A DNA stretch of 64,000 bases from Ulva prolifera. Its lineage: Eukaryota; Chlorophyta; Ulvophyceae; Ulvales; Ulvaceae. The notes under the pieces are model-generated. The model saw only the letters and a list, made by a program, of their open reading frames with translations. It was not told the DNA's origin and ran no database searches. Positions 17,783-31,000 of this stretch are shown here, piece after piece (the stretch's first letter is position 1; every line of letters begins with the position of its first letter). The position numbers and the translations under genes were made by a program. The stretch covers positions 1,116,001-1,180,000 of the forward strand of contig CM041199.1 in NCBI GenBank assembly GCA_023078555.1. The letters run 5' to 3'.

Positions 17783-20199
17783 AAAGGCCTCGGCGCCTCG
17801 GCTCCTCGCAGGGGCTGAGCAACTGCCCCCGCGCCAGATGCTGAGGCCGCAGCCGAATTACTTCCGGAACGGACCCGCTGAGCCTCCAGATTCTGATGGG
17901 CCGCAGCCTCTTCATCATTTGTCATGATGTAGTCCATGCGCTGTTCGTCGTCATCGTCGTAGATGCCCGGACTGTCAGCATCATCTTCATCCATGCCGGA
18001 CTCGGAGCTGACTGACATACGAACAGGGAACGCAGCTTCTTCACCAGGGTCGTGCAACACAGCGTCACGCGTGACAACGTATTGAGCTGTACGTGAGGGC
18101 ACAGCCTCAAAATGACGCACTTGACCACGCACACGAGGGGGGACAGGTGAGGTCAGGGTGAGCCGCAACTCTGGAAGTCGCGCGCGTGCGATGCAAAGCG
18201 ACTCTGGCTATCTCCGGTGTGGCCCGAGAAGGATCACGCCGGATGATCTCCGCAGAGGAGCCAGCTCCAAACCGTGGAGAATACACGCTAGGATTAGGAT
18301 CAGGGTTGTCCTGCCGGAAGGTCATGTCCATGACAGGCACCCTACCATGACCAGGGGGGGTGTGAAGCTGGTCACGCAGACGGCGCAACACTCCCCCGTC
18401 ATACGTGTGATCAGTCAGGAAAGGAGGGACATCGCTGTCAGTCACACGCTCACCCTCATTATCCCCCTCGAAGGCAACCGTATAGGAGTTCGCAAACTCC
18501 TCAGGCTCCCTCTTGTCCACAACATCGGACGCGTCGTACTTGCGTACGTGGCGGATCATCTGATCCACAGTGCACACCACCTGGCGCACCACAAAAACCC
18601 TACCCAAAGGGACTTCCTGGGAGTACATGCGCTGCATGCTGGGGCCCAGCCCAGCCCCGACCCAGTATGCAAGGCCACCCCTTTGGGACAACTTCCGCAG
18701 CTTGTCATCCCTAGGGTATGCATACACCTCAAGCCCCCACGGACGCTACTGCCGTAGCAGATCTTGGAACACCTCAACGGAGGTGTCTCGAAAAAAAGAC
18801 ATATAGGGAATAATATCCCTGTCACAAGACCGCAACAAAAATTCGTCTCACTCTGTCGACGCAAGCAACGTGTACTTGCGTTTTTCCTCATCCCTCAACT
18901 TATCGCGATCGGCCTTTTTCATGCGCTTGCCCTTCCCCAAGCTCCTCTCAGCTTCGTCCACATCCGCAGACGCGTTGACAGCATGCTGAGCTTTCAGGGA
19001 CTTGAGGATGCTCGCCAGTTTGTCGTGGTACAGCGCCGAGCACGGCGTGAGATTGTGACCATGGACAACACTGGCGAGGCATTCTATCCACAGGAACAGA
19101 GGAAGGCCGCTCGCGAGCAGCACAGCACGGAGTGACTCAAAGGCAATTCCGATCCTCCGCTCAATCATGCCATTGCAGCGATGATCGGCTGTGGGGGTCA
19201 AGCGGTGAGTGATGCCACGACGTTGGAGGTAGAGTTTTAAGGCCTCGACCATGAACTCGCCCCCTTTGGTGTGTAGGATGCGCACACCCGGTTCACCTGG
19301 CTTCACCACATTCACCTGAATGCGTTCAATAGTATAAGAGATCATGGCCGCAGCCTCACTCTTTTTGCGCAGACCGACCACAAAAGTATACCGGGTAAAG
19401 GCACACATCACAAACAAAACGTATTTCACACCACCAATTCCTACTGGAGAGACAGGACCAGCTAGGTCGGCATGCAGTTGCTCGCCAGGAAACTTGGCCT
19501 GGCCCATGAGCTCACGATCATTGGCAGAGAAATGGCCCGCAGGCGCTTTGCCAATTCTGCAGCCATGACAACGATTCCCCATTGGCTCGGATTCAACTTT
19601 CAGATGCAAATCACCATAAAACTCAGCGTTCGCTTGCATACGCTTCAGGATCCACGTTGACTAGTGAAAAGACAAATGCGCAAGAAAAGCAGGTTCTAGC
19701 AGGTATGCATCATGTTGGACCTCAGCTCCCCCAGCATTGGGTCGTTGCAGGTCAATGGCCGCGACCGCCACATGATGCCATTGCTGTTGATCCTCAATCA
19801 CTGAGGTCGGACTGCTCTGGTTAGACCAGACTACCCCCCTATTGACAGGCGCACCGACAAGAATAGGTTTGTGTCTACTGCCATTTTGAACGCGAAAACA
19901 GGATGACCATGCACGTTAAGTTCATGGTATTTGATATCATCCTCAACGTCGGTAGCCATATCACCCAAACCAGGAACATACAACACATTTCTACGCGTAT
20001 CCAAGAACATTTGCTCATGCCTAAGACCCATTGTGTTGAGCAGGTTGTACGGACATTCAGGCGCATAGTAAACACCAGGGATTTCCATATCCAATGGATG
20101 CTAGTTCCCATGTTTGTCTACATAAGTACCCAGGTTCACCTGAATGGTTCCCCTGCCCATGATAGAAAGCTGGCCTGGTCCCGCGAGATTGGCAACTTT
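17740..20199 (-). pseudogene. copia protease-to-integrase remnant
   Basis: Fragments of protease C-terminus, integrase and acidic linker in several frames. The integrase part (19639-18848) keeps HADLAGP and NGMIER but reads LHTKGGEF where the plus copy has LHTDKGGEF: one codon, the second catalytic Asp, is deleted. Integration activity would be lost even without the other stops. Confidence 0.88.
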
Positions 20200-21369
20200 C
20201 TAACACGGACCGTACTCAGTGAACATTTCACGATTTCCCACTATGTGCATGTCCGACCCACTATCAACAATAATGTTCCAAGGTAAGGACGCGTCTGGTT
20301 GCGGATACTTGGCAGGCATCTCTACAGTGCAAACATCCTTGGCCGCAGCCTGTTTGCATTGGGGGCAGTTTGCACGCAAATGCCCTTTCTTCTTGCAGAA
20401 GAAACAAGTCCTGGTCTCCTCGCGAGGAGCCTGGCCAGCCGCGAGAGCAGCGACCACAGGACCATCACCACGGGGTTGCGTTTGCCAGCCTTGGCCTGGT
20501 TTGCCCGCGGGCGCCCCAGACCTAGCCTGCAGCTGTCGCTGAGATTTGAGCAGGTCAGCATGCTCAGTCAAACGCGATATGATTACATTAGGGGAGGAGT
20601 GTTGAACTTCGCCGCGCACAACGTTGAACTCCTCCCCCACTTCTAAAAGTTTCAAGCGAAGCCATCGCTGGCCCACATCAGCACCTAGTGCCTCCAGTTG
20701 AGTGTACACACTCATCACATCACCACAATATGTCGCGACATCCTTATTGTGTTGTGATAAAGAATTGAAACGACTCCACAGTCTGTGGATCTCGGCTTCA
20801 GTGCTAGGCCTATACTTTGCAGTCAAATAGGCCCATGCTTCACACAGGTGTGACATGCGATAGACAGTCGTCCTATCCGCGTCAGGCAAAGACATCAGGA
20901 CCTGTGTCCTCGCCCTAGCATGAATACGCTGTTCGTCCGCAGACGGTGCGTGCTGCAATAAGTGGTCTAACTCGAATTGGCCTAACCACAGAAAGACTTT
21001 CTGCTCGTACGCAATGAAGCTTTCGGTCTTAAAATTCCATTCAGGCAATTTCCCATTTCTCAAATCAGGTTTGCTATGTCCCCGAGATGCACGCAGCGCT
21101 TCGGTCAACGTCTCGAGCGTGATGAAAGACTCAGTTTGACTTTGGTCGTTCACGACATGAGAGGAAAAAGTCACCTGCTGGCTGCTCTGCCCAGGCTGGG
21201 AAGAGGGTCGTGGCCGAACAACTCGTCCGCCTCGGAGTAACATACCCTCGGGCTGTTCTCCGTCAGGGAGCTGCTGGTCAGCGTCCCTGTTGACGATCGG
21301 CTGCTGTTCAGCCTCGTCACGCCTCTCCTCGCGAGGAGAGTTGGAGTTGGAGCGATCAGAGTTGGACAT
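20200..21369 (-). pseudogene. copia gag and protease start, minus copy
   Basis: The ATG at 21369 starts gag (MSNSDRSNSNSPREERR), matching the plus copy. It includes the CCHC knuckle CFFCKKKGHLRANC and the protease DSGSDMH. A CAG-to-TAG change at 20200-20202 ends the frame just after the active-site region. Confidence 0.88.
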
Positions 21370-21676
21370 CCTGCAGTAGGACAGACGGTGATCAGTCGCG
21401 CGCAGCAACTAAACACATGGGATGGCTCGCGAGCCGACAGGTTGAGAAAATAAGCGAACGCGTTCGCTTTTCCCAGCGCTCATCATTGAAACAAGCTTCT
21501 CGAATTGTGTCGAACTACAATATGCTACGAGAAAGCTAGATGATGCCTGCGCTTATGAACGCGGTCTGAGCGCCGGCAGAACAGTGGAATGCATGCCGTG
21601 TCTGCGCACAGACTTTGGCCAACGGCTTCCTGAACAAGACCATAAACAGACATAACGCTAACTCTCACCGATACCA

Positions 21677-22024
21677 TGTCAGAAATGCTATAAGCTGTCA
21701 GGTCAGACGCGCAGTCTCAGTTCAGATCAGGTCAGGAGTCCAGTGTTCCATACCTGCTGCGCACAGAGGTAGAACCGAGGAACACTGTAAGAGGAGATGC
21801 TAATACCGTGAAACAGTAAGAAGAAAAGGTTACAGATCTTAGTGTGCACAGGCTTATATGCACACTGAACACTCAAGGTTACGGCGGGAAACCCTCGCAC
21901 GATCTCTCACACTACATTGAGACAATCACGGCTGGCGGCTTACCCCTGCACCGGATCCGCAGATCGTCCGTGCATGGGTACACCTGTCACCACACTGCTG
22001 CCCGCAAGCTCATGCATTGTGACA
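21677..22024 (-). repeat. right LTR of the minus copia (5' LTR)
   Basis: 348 bp. It is closer to the plus-copia LTR than to its own partner at 15101-15407, for example it keeps the inner segment CCGTGCATGGGTACACCTGTCACC-like (20 bases or fewer compared) that the left LTR lacks. It is adjoined by TGGTATCGG on its inner side. Confidence 0.85.
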
Positions 22025-22185
22025 CTAGGTCTCTACCTTCAAATTTTGTGAGAATGACACTGATGATTTCCTGTAGCCACGCGGAGCAACTGAAAATGAA
22101 TAAGTCATCTACCCATAGAAAAATGAAGCATCGACCGGTTTTCCTGACATACAATCCATGATCACTTTGTGCGCACACAAATTGT
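22025..22185 (-). pseudogene. third copia RT fragment
   Basis: About 160 bp equivalent to 16711-16865 of the minus copia RT, including FLWVDDLFIFSCSA and LTKFEGRDL. It is joined directly to the outside of the minus copia 5' LTR, so it is the remnant of a third element, probably the earlier target. It ends where unrelated sequence begins at about 22190. Confidence 0.85.
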
Positions 22186-22190
22186 CTAGG

Positions 22191-23989
22191 ACGCGAGGTC
22201 CCTGGTCTCTGAGCGGAGTACCTTGGAAAGCTTGACAGTGGAAGCGTGGGCTTACGGCCAGGCACGAGGACCTATGCGGCGACAATAAACAGAGATTGGA
22301 TGCGTGTACGCAGGACAAGATGGAAGAAGTGCTCAATAGAAGCGCCCCATCCGAACCAGTGCGAACGGTGTCGGACCCAGCAAGCGCGCAGTATAAATAC
22401 TGCTTAAGCTTGTGATGCGCCCAGGACTACCTCCTGCTATGGCTGCCCTCGCCAAGATGCTGCGCACCCTACGCAGGCATCTGATGGAATCCCCAATAAG
22501 TGAGGGATCCCCACTGACTTGTGGTGACACGCTGAAATGCGTGAGTGTTTGACAGTATTCTGTGCGCAGTGCGTGGTGCATGAGGATCTCTGAGGGAGGC
22601 TGCGCACGATGCTGCCCCATGGGCGGGCGTGGCGTGGTCCGAGCCGGAGAACGACAGGGGTAACATTGCAGCACACGATGGAATGACTGGAACAGAAGCG
22701 CCCCAATCGACCAAAGGTAAATGTGTCGATCAGAGCAAAACACTTGGAATATATGTGCCCAGGCCCACCCCTGCTTTGTGCTGTCCTCGCTACTGATAGC
22801 TCTGTGGAACTGTGGAATCGCGCTGCTCGTTCATCTCTGTACGGATCAGGGTGCAGCATCCCGCGAGATCTGGCGATCTTTTGCGGGCATTGGGATTTGG
22901 TACGTATCATCCTCTGTCAATCCAATACAGCAGGATGGTGCTGCATGGAGACACATACGCAGACTGGATGGCATGGTCATTGGCCTTGGCGTGCGCAAGC
23001 GCCGTCCAGGGGTATGCATGCGACGTATGCATGATGCGGCACGCACTGCGCTGGCACTTCGCACTGCCAAAAGGCTGTGGCATAAGGTGGCATGACACAT
23101 GGGATAGGTATGTGAGATTATTCATGCTGAGGAATGCTGGTGGCACTTTATGGGAATGTGGAATTATGCACATGTAGCTGTATGTATGCAGCTCATGTGC
23201 ACAGCTGTGACGTGGTACAGGCTGGCATTCTGAGGTATTCTTTGGGATACTTTTGGCTGGCTCATGTTAGCAGGGCACTAGCCTGAGATACATACACATG
23301 TATCCACAATTGGTGCCTGCATATCTGGAATATGTGTGCTTCCGAGCAAACAGACTTGGCCATTACAACACCACGGGTGTACATGATGCCACAACGAAAT
23401 CTGTTTTCGCAGTCCATCATGGTCCGGAATCACTAGCTTGTGGCCCCATAAATATGCTTGGAGATGTTTGTCGAACCTGTACTTGTGTGGAGGTGCACGG
23501 AATGCGGGGTCATGAGCATATCCCTGAAGCGTTCCTAGAATGAATCTATTGCAACATCAAGGGTAAGGTGTTGGTTGTGTTGCGAATTCAGGTCCGCACC
23601 GATCTCCTGGAACGTCTGGGGGTCCATGTCGATGCCCTCGAGGTCAATCACCTCTGAGAGCAGCTCGGAGCTCACGCTACTTGGGGTCGGGCTGCTCGCC
23701 AAGTTCACGAGTGTTGTGAAAGTGCCTTGTAGCACCTCAGGCAAGTGCACGTGGTGATGCACGCAGAAGATGACACGTGGCAGTCGTCAGCCCGCGAGTG
23801 AGAAGACGAATTACGGCGCCCTGTACAGGTCGAACAAGGTCATTGGTTCAGTATGTGACTTGGATGCACATGTATCGATTGTCCGGCGGCTGCTCCGTTC
23901 CTGCCTCGCCTCCGCATCGGAGCTTCCGCATCAGCTTTGTATCTATGCATCTGCATCCCAAAACAGCGCGACGCCGATATCGTCGCATT
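22191..23989. other. gene-poor DNA, no assigned function
   Basis: No recognised gene. A minus-strand frame at 23762-23535 is acidic (EVIDLEGIDMDPQTF) and could be a coding fragment, but has no neighbours that support it. A short phrase, AGAAGCGCCCCA, recurs at about 22339 and 22694 with weak similarity around it. Nothing else stands out. Confidence 0.4.
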
Positions 23990-24330
23990 CGCGTCGTTCC
24001 TCTGCAGCGCTGTAGGGAGCCGAACTTGCGCTGCATCTCGGGCCACGCGGCTTTCAGACGCGCTCCGCCACGGATGCGGCCGCTTCTGGCCCAGCCAAGG
24101 CATCAAATACACTAATTGAATTATATGCATCATCTTTAGTGCATCAAAAAAGATTTGCATCCAGCTTCGAGCATGACGCCTCGAGCAGCAGAGCGCTGCG
24201 CATCTAGCTACGCTGGTTGCAGCGCTCCGCCACGGATGCGACCGCTTCAAAGCCAGCTCAAGCATCACAAAACTTATGTGCAACATGTGCACTGTTCTCA
24301 GCGTGCCCGGCATCACTTGCATCAGCTTCA
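23990..24330. repeat. two copies of a ~160-bp repeat
   Basis: Units near 24025-24110 and 24190-24280 share GCGCTCCGCCACGGATGCG, a CCGCTTC(T/A) stretch and GCATCA, with AT-rich spacers between. Two further copies occur at 25400-25625. Confidence 0.6.
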
Positions 24331-24429
24331 AGCATCACGTTTTTCAAGCGTCACAGCCTGGCAGGCCCCCCTTCGGGCCCCCCTTCGAACCTAGGCTGGT
24401 GGTTGTTGTCGTCTCACGACACTGTAGCA

Positions 24430-25440
24430 CTTAAGAGCCTCTTTTGGCGTCGAAGCCACGGTGCGGGGGCGGGCGGGGGGTCGAAGCGGGGACCCTGGGG
24501 GCGCCGCGCACGTCGCCACGGCGCATGGGACGTGACGTGACGTGAGGGAGGCGCGTGGCACCGCACGAGGCCGCGATGAATTTTTTTTTTTTGAAAAGGG
24601 CAAAAAAAACTGACGGTGAGCGAAGCGAGCACGCCCAGGCGACACGTGGGACGTGGCAGGAAGATACGGACGATCGCATGGGGCGTGCGGGCCGTGGACG
24701 TGTACGGGGGAGCGGGATAAGGACGCGGGCGCGGCAGTGCGCTACCATGGGGCGTGGATTCGTACATGGAGATGGATATGGACGTCGACGTGGGGCGCGG
24801 CAGCGCGAGGCGTGGGCGTGACGTGGCAAGGATACCCAGCGCGCGCGCACCGAGGCCGGCTGATGTAGCGGCCAGCTGCGGCGACGATCCTGCGGCGGTC
24901 GCAGAGGTACACCGCACTGTACGCGGGCCAGGCCCGGGGGGCGGCGAGGCAGGACGGGAGGCGGCAGCTGCATGCAGCTGCAGCGACGTGACCGCGCGGG
25001 ACCCGCGAGGCTTGCCGAACGGGGGCACAGCCGGGGATAACGGGGATAGGGCGGGGGTGGCCCAACACGACGAGCGTGGATGTCATCCGAAGCAGTAGCC
25101 GCTCACTATAGGGGCGCCTAGGCCCCTCAGGCCGGCAGGCCCGCGGGCTCTGGGCCCGCGCGACACGTGGGTGGCACCGAGAAGGCGGGGTGACGTACGA
25201 GCGAGGTGGCCACGTGGGCCGGGCTTGGCAGGCAGGTAGCAGGTAGGCACGTGGATTGCACGCAGCGTGCGGCAGGACGCAGGACGCGGGGCCGGCAGCG
25301 GGCGGCGACGCGCCTCGGCACAGACGTATCTCGAGACACGCCGCCCTGGAGGCGAGCGAGGTCCGGGAGGCGGCACCGGCGGGCCACGGCGGGCAGGGGC
25401 GCCTACAGCGACGCTCCGCCACGGACGCGGCAGCTTCGAG
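24430..25440. other. GC-rich, G/C-skewed block without a supported gene
   Basis: Long open frames exist on both strands because the block is GC-rich, but they are Arg/Pro/Ala low-complexity shadows. Contains a T11 run at 24580 and an A8 run at 24603. No splice-supported exon or motif is seen. Confidence 0.4.
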
Positions 25441-25625
25441 CCCTGCTGAAATATCACATATTCTGAATATAACTTATGCATTATATGTTCTGTAACACAA
25501 ATCGATTGCATCGAGCGTCGAGCACCATGCATCGAGCAACAGCGCGCCGCAGCGGCGATGCACCTCTGGCCACGCTGGCTGCAGCGCTCCGCCAGCATCA
25601 AGCTTCATGCTTCAGCTTCAATAAT
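25400..25625. repeat. further copies of the ~160-bp repeat
   Basis: CGCTCCGCCACGGACGCGG near 25416 and GCAGCGCTCCGCCAGCATCA near 25580, with ATCGAGC(GTCGAGC) spacers, match the pair at 23990-24330. Family of at least four copies within 1.7 kb. Confidence 0.55.
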
Positions 25626-28024
25626 CAAAGCGTGACTGCCCCCCGAAGGCGGGCTCGTCGCTTGTATATATATATACAATATATATGTACTTCGGGCGTG
25701 ACGCCGTCCTTCAACAGGTTATGCGGCGGTGCGGCCGGGACGGGCAGACCGGAGCGCTGTGCGATGGATACAGCAGCTGGATCCTCATACAGCTGCATAC
25801 AGCTGCTGGATCCGCATGCGGCTGCAACGCATCTCTTTTGGGTTTGCGGGCGAATCGCGTAAGGGGACTGTCATTGGATTTTTTGTTTGCAATTGTGCCT
25901 AGCTCTCCATGCACTTGCATACATTCCCATTGACAAGCCTCCGGACCTTGTTGCACTATCCAGCCACCCATTGGCGGTGTTTGAACTGTCTGCCATGGGG
26001 AGGACTCCCGTAGCCACTGCCCATGTGTGGCTACACGGGTGTAGCCTGCACCGGAATCCTCGGTTTCATGCAGTAGTACCACCCTGACCTGCCTAGGGGT
26101 GCCGCCCGGTGCATGAGCTATAGCTATGCCTCAGTGTAGATGTTTCGTTGTTATTTCCCCGAATCCCGCGTGTAACTTGAGAAGCCCGAGTACCCGTCCC
26201 CGTGCCTGTCCACCCGTGTCCGTCTGTCTGTCTCTCTGTTCCTGTTCTTAGCTCTGCTGTCCAGTGTTGCCCATATGACGAAATATGCAACTCAATTGTA
26301 AAACCGACTCAGCTGGTGCAATGTTAATGAAAATCGGTGGGTGATATTGTGATGTTGCGCCACCCAGACATGCATGGCCATAGAACCGCACCTGTGTGGT
26401 GCGTTTTGCATAAGGCGCTTGAAGTGCTAGTGCAAAACATACTTCTCAGGTTTGGCAATGCCGGAAGCAAGCGATGCAATTGTTTGACACAGCGTCCAAC
26501 GCTGCACAAATCAATAAATCAAACATTGTGAATTTAGGCGCAGGTCATATAACCGCATCTGCCTGGTCAAGAAATTTAAAAACTACGTCGGACTTGTTAT
26601 TATGAATTATAACCTATCAGAACAGCGTACGTCGGGTGGATCCAACAGAACCACAACCGTGTGGAACACGGGCAACCCCCCAACAATCACCAAGTACACG
26701 CCGACCTCCACAATCGGGTCTGCGGTTGGTGATTCAGCACCTTTGAGTCACCAATACACGGATACCAAACACACACCCAAACCCACACTCACACACACAC
26801 ACCCACACAACCTGCCGGCGCGGGTGGAGCTCATGCACGCCAGCAGCCATAACCTCAAAACACCCCATAAGTGCCCCCCTCAAACTCTACTCATCACTGT
26901 AAAAAGAAAAAACAGCAACCGCGTTGCCGCCGCAAAGCCAGCAGCAAGGCTCCGATCGCCCCAAAGCTGCGGCAGGCGCCAGCCGCCGGCCGTCCTTGCC
27001 CCGCCCCCTCAGCACTCACCACAACCGGGAAACCATACACGAGCACATGCAAGTGATGCGCTCATGACGCAGATCCGGAGGGCGCAGGCACTGCAACGCT
27101 TGCCCCCCCACCCCCCCCCCCCACGTACCCACCAACTTCTCAACACCATGCCCACCGCACAGCCAATCGCGCCTCCACACCATTGCCATGCCACTGGTAG
27201 TGACCAACACCTGTGCTGACATCCTGGGAGCACGGACTGTCTCTTTTTTTTGCTCCCATTCTGTCTGTGCGAGGCCACATGCGTCCGCAGTGCACCTGCC
27301 CAGCACACAGCGCGGGTGACGCAACTGGTGACGCAGCTTTCAGCCTGTTGTACGCTGACGCATGCGCACGCGGTTGCTCCCGCCAACTTCCCATGCACAC
27401 CAGCACGCAGCGTCGGCCGCGCACACAGTCACCAGGCACACCCCACTGGGCAGGGCACATCGGATAATTGCACATGCAACAGTCTCTGCACAGCCGAGAT
27501 GATGCATCGGTAGATCCTGTAATGGCACGCCGAGGCTGGAAGCCGGCGCGGCGGACTGTCCCTCCACCCCCGACCGCAGCACCGCCTCCTGCCTTGCCGC
27601 CCGGCGGGCAGGGGCGCATACAGGGCACACGCCACGCGATCGGTCACATATACCAACATCAATTAATACTAACCCATTCGGCAGACAGGCAGCAAGACAC
27701 CACCGCCGGTGCAGCCACGGGCGCCACCAGGTGCGCCAAGCAGCCGACGCCCGGCGAGGCTCCCACAAGCGCCAGAGGACTCGCGAGCGGCTGCGCCGCT
27801 GCTCGGTAAAAGGTCCTACAAGGGGGAACATCTGACCTGTAGACATACATTCTGGAGATGGCACGTGTCCGCGGAGCCGGCCGCAGTGCTTGCGGAGCTT
27901 GAGGGCCCCCCGACCGCCACACACGATACGCACATACACGGGCCACCGCGGCCACACAGCCCCCACACATGATGCTGTTGGACGCGGCGCGCCTGCAGCG
28001 CTCCGCTGTGCTGTGCTGTCCATG
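25626..28024. other. intergenic DNA with simple repeats
   Basis: A TATATATATA tract at 25664-25688, CA-rich low-complexity DNA at 26640-26830, and a cytosine run at 27103-27122. The plus-strand frame 26602-27219 is a product of the CA-rich composition and is not called. No gene is supported. Confidence 0.45.
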
Positions 28025-31000
28025 CTAGCCGTACGTCGACAGCGCAAACAGGGACTCGCGCTGCATCTGCTGCGCTGCGAGCTGGCAGATGCCGAAAAAG
28101 TCCGGGGGCGCGGCTTTGTGCTTGATGTTTGCCGACCACACGCTGCCCATCTGGCGTGGGCTCAGCGCGGCCAGCACGCCGATCTGCATCTCCTTGAAGT
28201 CCTTAAACGCCTCGATGTCCGCCGATTGGACGGCTTGGACCTCGCGCAGGCATCGGTGCGCCGCCGACGTGTCCTGCGCCGCCATGCCGACGACCGTGCA
28301 TGAACCCACGAATTCGCACGCAGCCGCGGCGGCCGCCGCCGCCGCGGAACGCCGCGTCGCGCCCTCCGCGAGGTCCGACACGAGGTCGACGAACTGGGGA
28401 GACAGGGAGATGGTGCTGGGCAGCGCGCGCAGCGTGGCGCGCGCGGTCTGCATAGTCTCATCGAGGGAGCGCTTGCGGCCCTCCCACGCCGCCCAGAACT
28501 CCCACAGACGCTCCTTCTGCGCGCCGCTCAGCTGCAGCTGCTTGTACGTCATCGCCGTCAGGCTCTCCATCTGCACAGCATGCGAATCACCGTCAGCGCC
28601 ACCGGCGCGGCCTCTCACTGGTGCACGGAATGCAGAATGGCGCCACAGCAGCAGTGCAGGGGTCCGCTCCCGGCGCGCCCACCGCGGCGTGGAAGTGCCG
28701 CCATCAGCGACATCAGTCCATCATGGGCGCTACAGCCAGTCCGGCGATGCACATGTGGCAGGGAGCTGTGCAGACTCGCCCCTGGGCAGGGTGCTGCAGA
28801 AGCACGCCCACCCGCGGAGCATCTGCAAAGCACCCAGCTCCGCCGCGGGGAGCCAAGCACATCATGGCCTACCACCTAGAAAGACATTACGACGAGATGA
28901 ACAATTGCATGACAGAGCACCAGAGTAGAGTATCAGGTACCCCCACCAACGGCAGTGGTCCACCGAGGAAGGTGCAGCAGAGGACAGTGGCAGAGGAGGA
29001 TACCGGACAGCATGGCCCGGCTGCTAGAAGGAAGCGGGTGGGGAGGGGAGGACGCGGACCTTGCAGAAGGAGAGCATGTGGGCGTGGCTGATCATCGCGA
29101 TGCGGCACATGATGGCCCCGGCCTCAGCGAACAGGCGGCTGTCAATCATCGCCATCGTCAGCGCGCAGTGCCGCATCTGCGCGTCAAGGGCCGCCACGCA
29201 CGGCTGCTCCTCGACAAAGTCCTGTCGGAACGCTGTCTGCGCGGCCATCACCTGCACCGACGTTCGGCTGTTACGGCCTGCTGCAGTCTGACTCACCGCC
29301 TACCTTGCCGCACGTTACAGCGGGTCTGCTTGGGGGGAGGCGTTGTGGCCGGGCCTGCGAGGAGGCGTGTGCGCCAGCTCTCTTGCTTCTGTCGGATGCA
29401 GGAGGTGCACAATGAATGAAATATATGTATCACACTCAAAATATAGAATCAATGCCTGAGCGACGTGGAGCAATGAAAGCGAAACGATGCCATTTTTTTG
29501 GAGCTCCTCTAAGAGCATGATGTGATTGGCGGAACGCCGCGGGCGGAAGTGGAAGCGGGCGTGCTGCAGGCGCGGCGCAGGAGGACCATTGAGCTCGGCG
29601 GTTGCACCACGGGTGCCCACGAGGCCTGCCAGACCCATACGCTCACATGCCCCAATGGCAAGAGAGGGTGAATGCGAGAGACAGGGCCTCCTGATAAGGC
29701 CAGGCACCGAGACATGCAGTGCAGCCTCCTGGCTTGGACTGCTAAGCGCAGCGCACTGACGATGCCCGCCATCAAGCACTGGAGGCATGGCCAGGGAACT
29801 CGAAAATCATAAAATTCTGTGAAAAATACTACTGTCATACGAGTATGGGGATGGTGAAGCTGTATGCGCCGTATGGTTAGCCGCATGGCCGTAAGATGAT
29901 ACCGTATGGCCATACTGTGGTGCCTAGCGGAGTTCGAGCAGGAAAAATCCCGTAATATTATTTACAGAAGAGCGATCGGGAATAGAGTAACACAACGAAA
30001 GAATCTCGCCAAGATTCGCCGCGAGCTCTTCATAGTCATTCATTGTTAATACCTACGGCATACACGGCATACACGGCATACACGGCATACACGGCATACA
30101 CGGCATACACGGCATACACGGCATACACGGCACGGCATACACGGCATACACGGCATACACGGCATACACGGCATACACGGCATACACGGCATACACGGCA
30201 TACACGGCATACACGGCATACACGGCATACACGGCATACACGGCATACACGGCATACACGGCATACACGGCATACACGGCACGGCATACATCATCATCGA
30301 TCTTGATACGATTGTATCTGATTGTATGCATATGATAGTACGTGCTCCCTAGGCATGCCTGATTGGCTGGTTGCAGTGCAGCAGTTGCTCAGGGTGTCCC
30401 AGCAGGACACAGGGGGAGCTGCTCCCTGCAGCTGAGGGGCAGCTTCATTGGGACTGCCCAGAAGACCTCACACGGGAACCCACGGGGGGGCAGCGAACCG
30501 CTACACCCGATCCTGATGTAGCGAGCAGCGCGTACACAGGCGGCCGTCATGTGCCGTCATCAGACGGCTTGAGCGTAATTTCTGGGAGCGCATGCCCGAG
30601 CTGTCAAGTCGGCGGCGTCGTGGCGCTCGCGGCTGCAGGCACCCGCCGGCACCTGCTGCCGAAACACGTCATCTGCTTATACGTGGTTACGCAGCTATCG
30701 GGAGCGGTGCGTAGCGGTGAGTGGTCGCGCGCCGCGTCAGCGCCCCGCTGAACAGGGTGTGCACAGATCACGGCACCGCGGCGATGACGGGGTGCGACGG
30801 GTCTCATGCGAGGCGATCTAGCGCGTGCGCTGCGACTTCGCGGCCGTGCAGGCTGCTACCCATCCGGCGCAGCAGCTGGCGGGAGCAGGTACCAGCTGCT
30901 GGATGGCAACTGTATCACGCCCATGACGTTTCTGTAACAACTAATGCGTGGTGTTCTCGGGGCTACTTTCCGACTCGAGCAGACGAGGTGCCACGTAGCT

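Larger units (their letters stand above)
15101..22024 (-). mobile_element. decayed Ty1/copia element, second copy
   Basis: The same family as 2219-14418, in reverse orientation and without the gypsy insertion. Parts in order along the minus strand are LTR 22024-21677, primer site 21676-21665, leader, gag ATG at 21369, protease, integrase, RT, RNase H ending at 15425, purine tract and LTR 15407-15101. Many lesions are present: a TAG in protease at 20200-20202, another stop near 20104, frameshifts around 19860 and 18740, loss of the second catalytic Asp of integrase, two stops near 15700, and a 394-bp insertion at 16098-16491. The flanks (GCAGT left, CTAGG right) give no target duplication and the two LTRs differ, so the ends may not come from one insertion event. 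Confidence 0.9.

Noticed and set aside
22025..22190. CTAGG on both sides of the copia RT fragment as a target duplication
   Set aside because: The left CTAGG is in register with copia RT sequence and the fragment lacks transposon ends; probably chance.
24414..25422. Long Arg/Pro-rich frames on both strands
   Set aside because: High GC removes stop codons; no motif and both strands equally open.
26602..27219. 205-codon plus-strand frame
   Set aside because: It lies in CA-rich low-complexity DNA; the predicted protein is Pro/Thr/His repeats without a motif or splice partners.
30036..30331. Open frames in every register encoding tripeptide repeats
   Set aside because: Produced by the 9-bp minisatellite, which has no stop codon in any frame.
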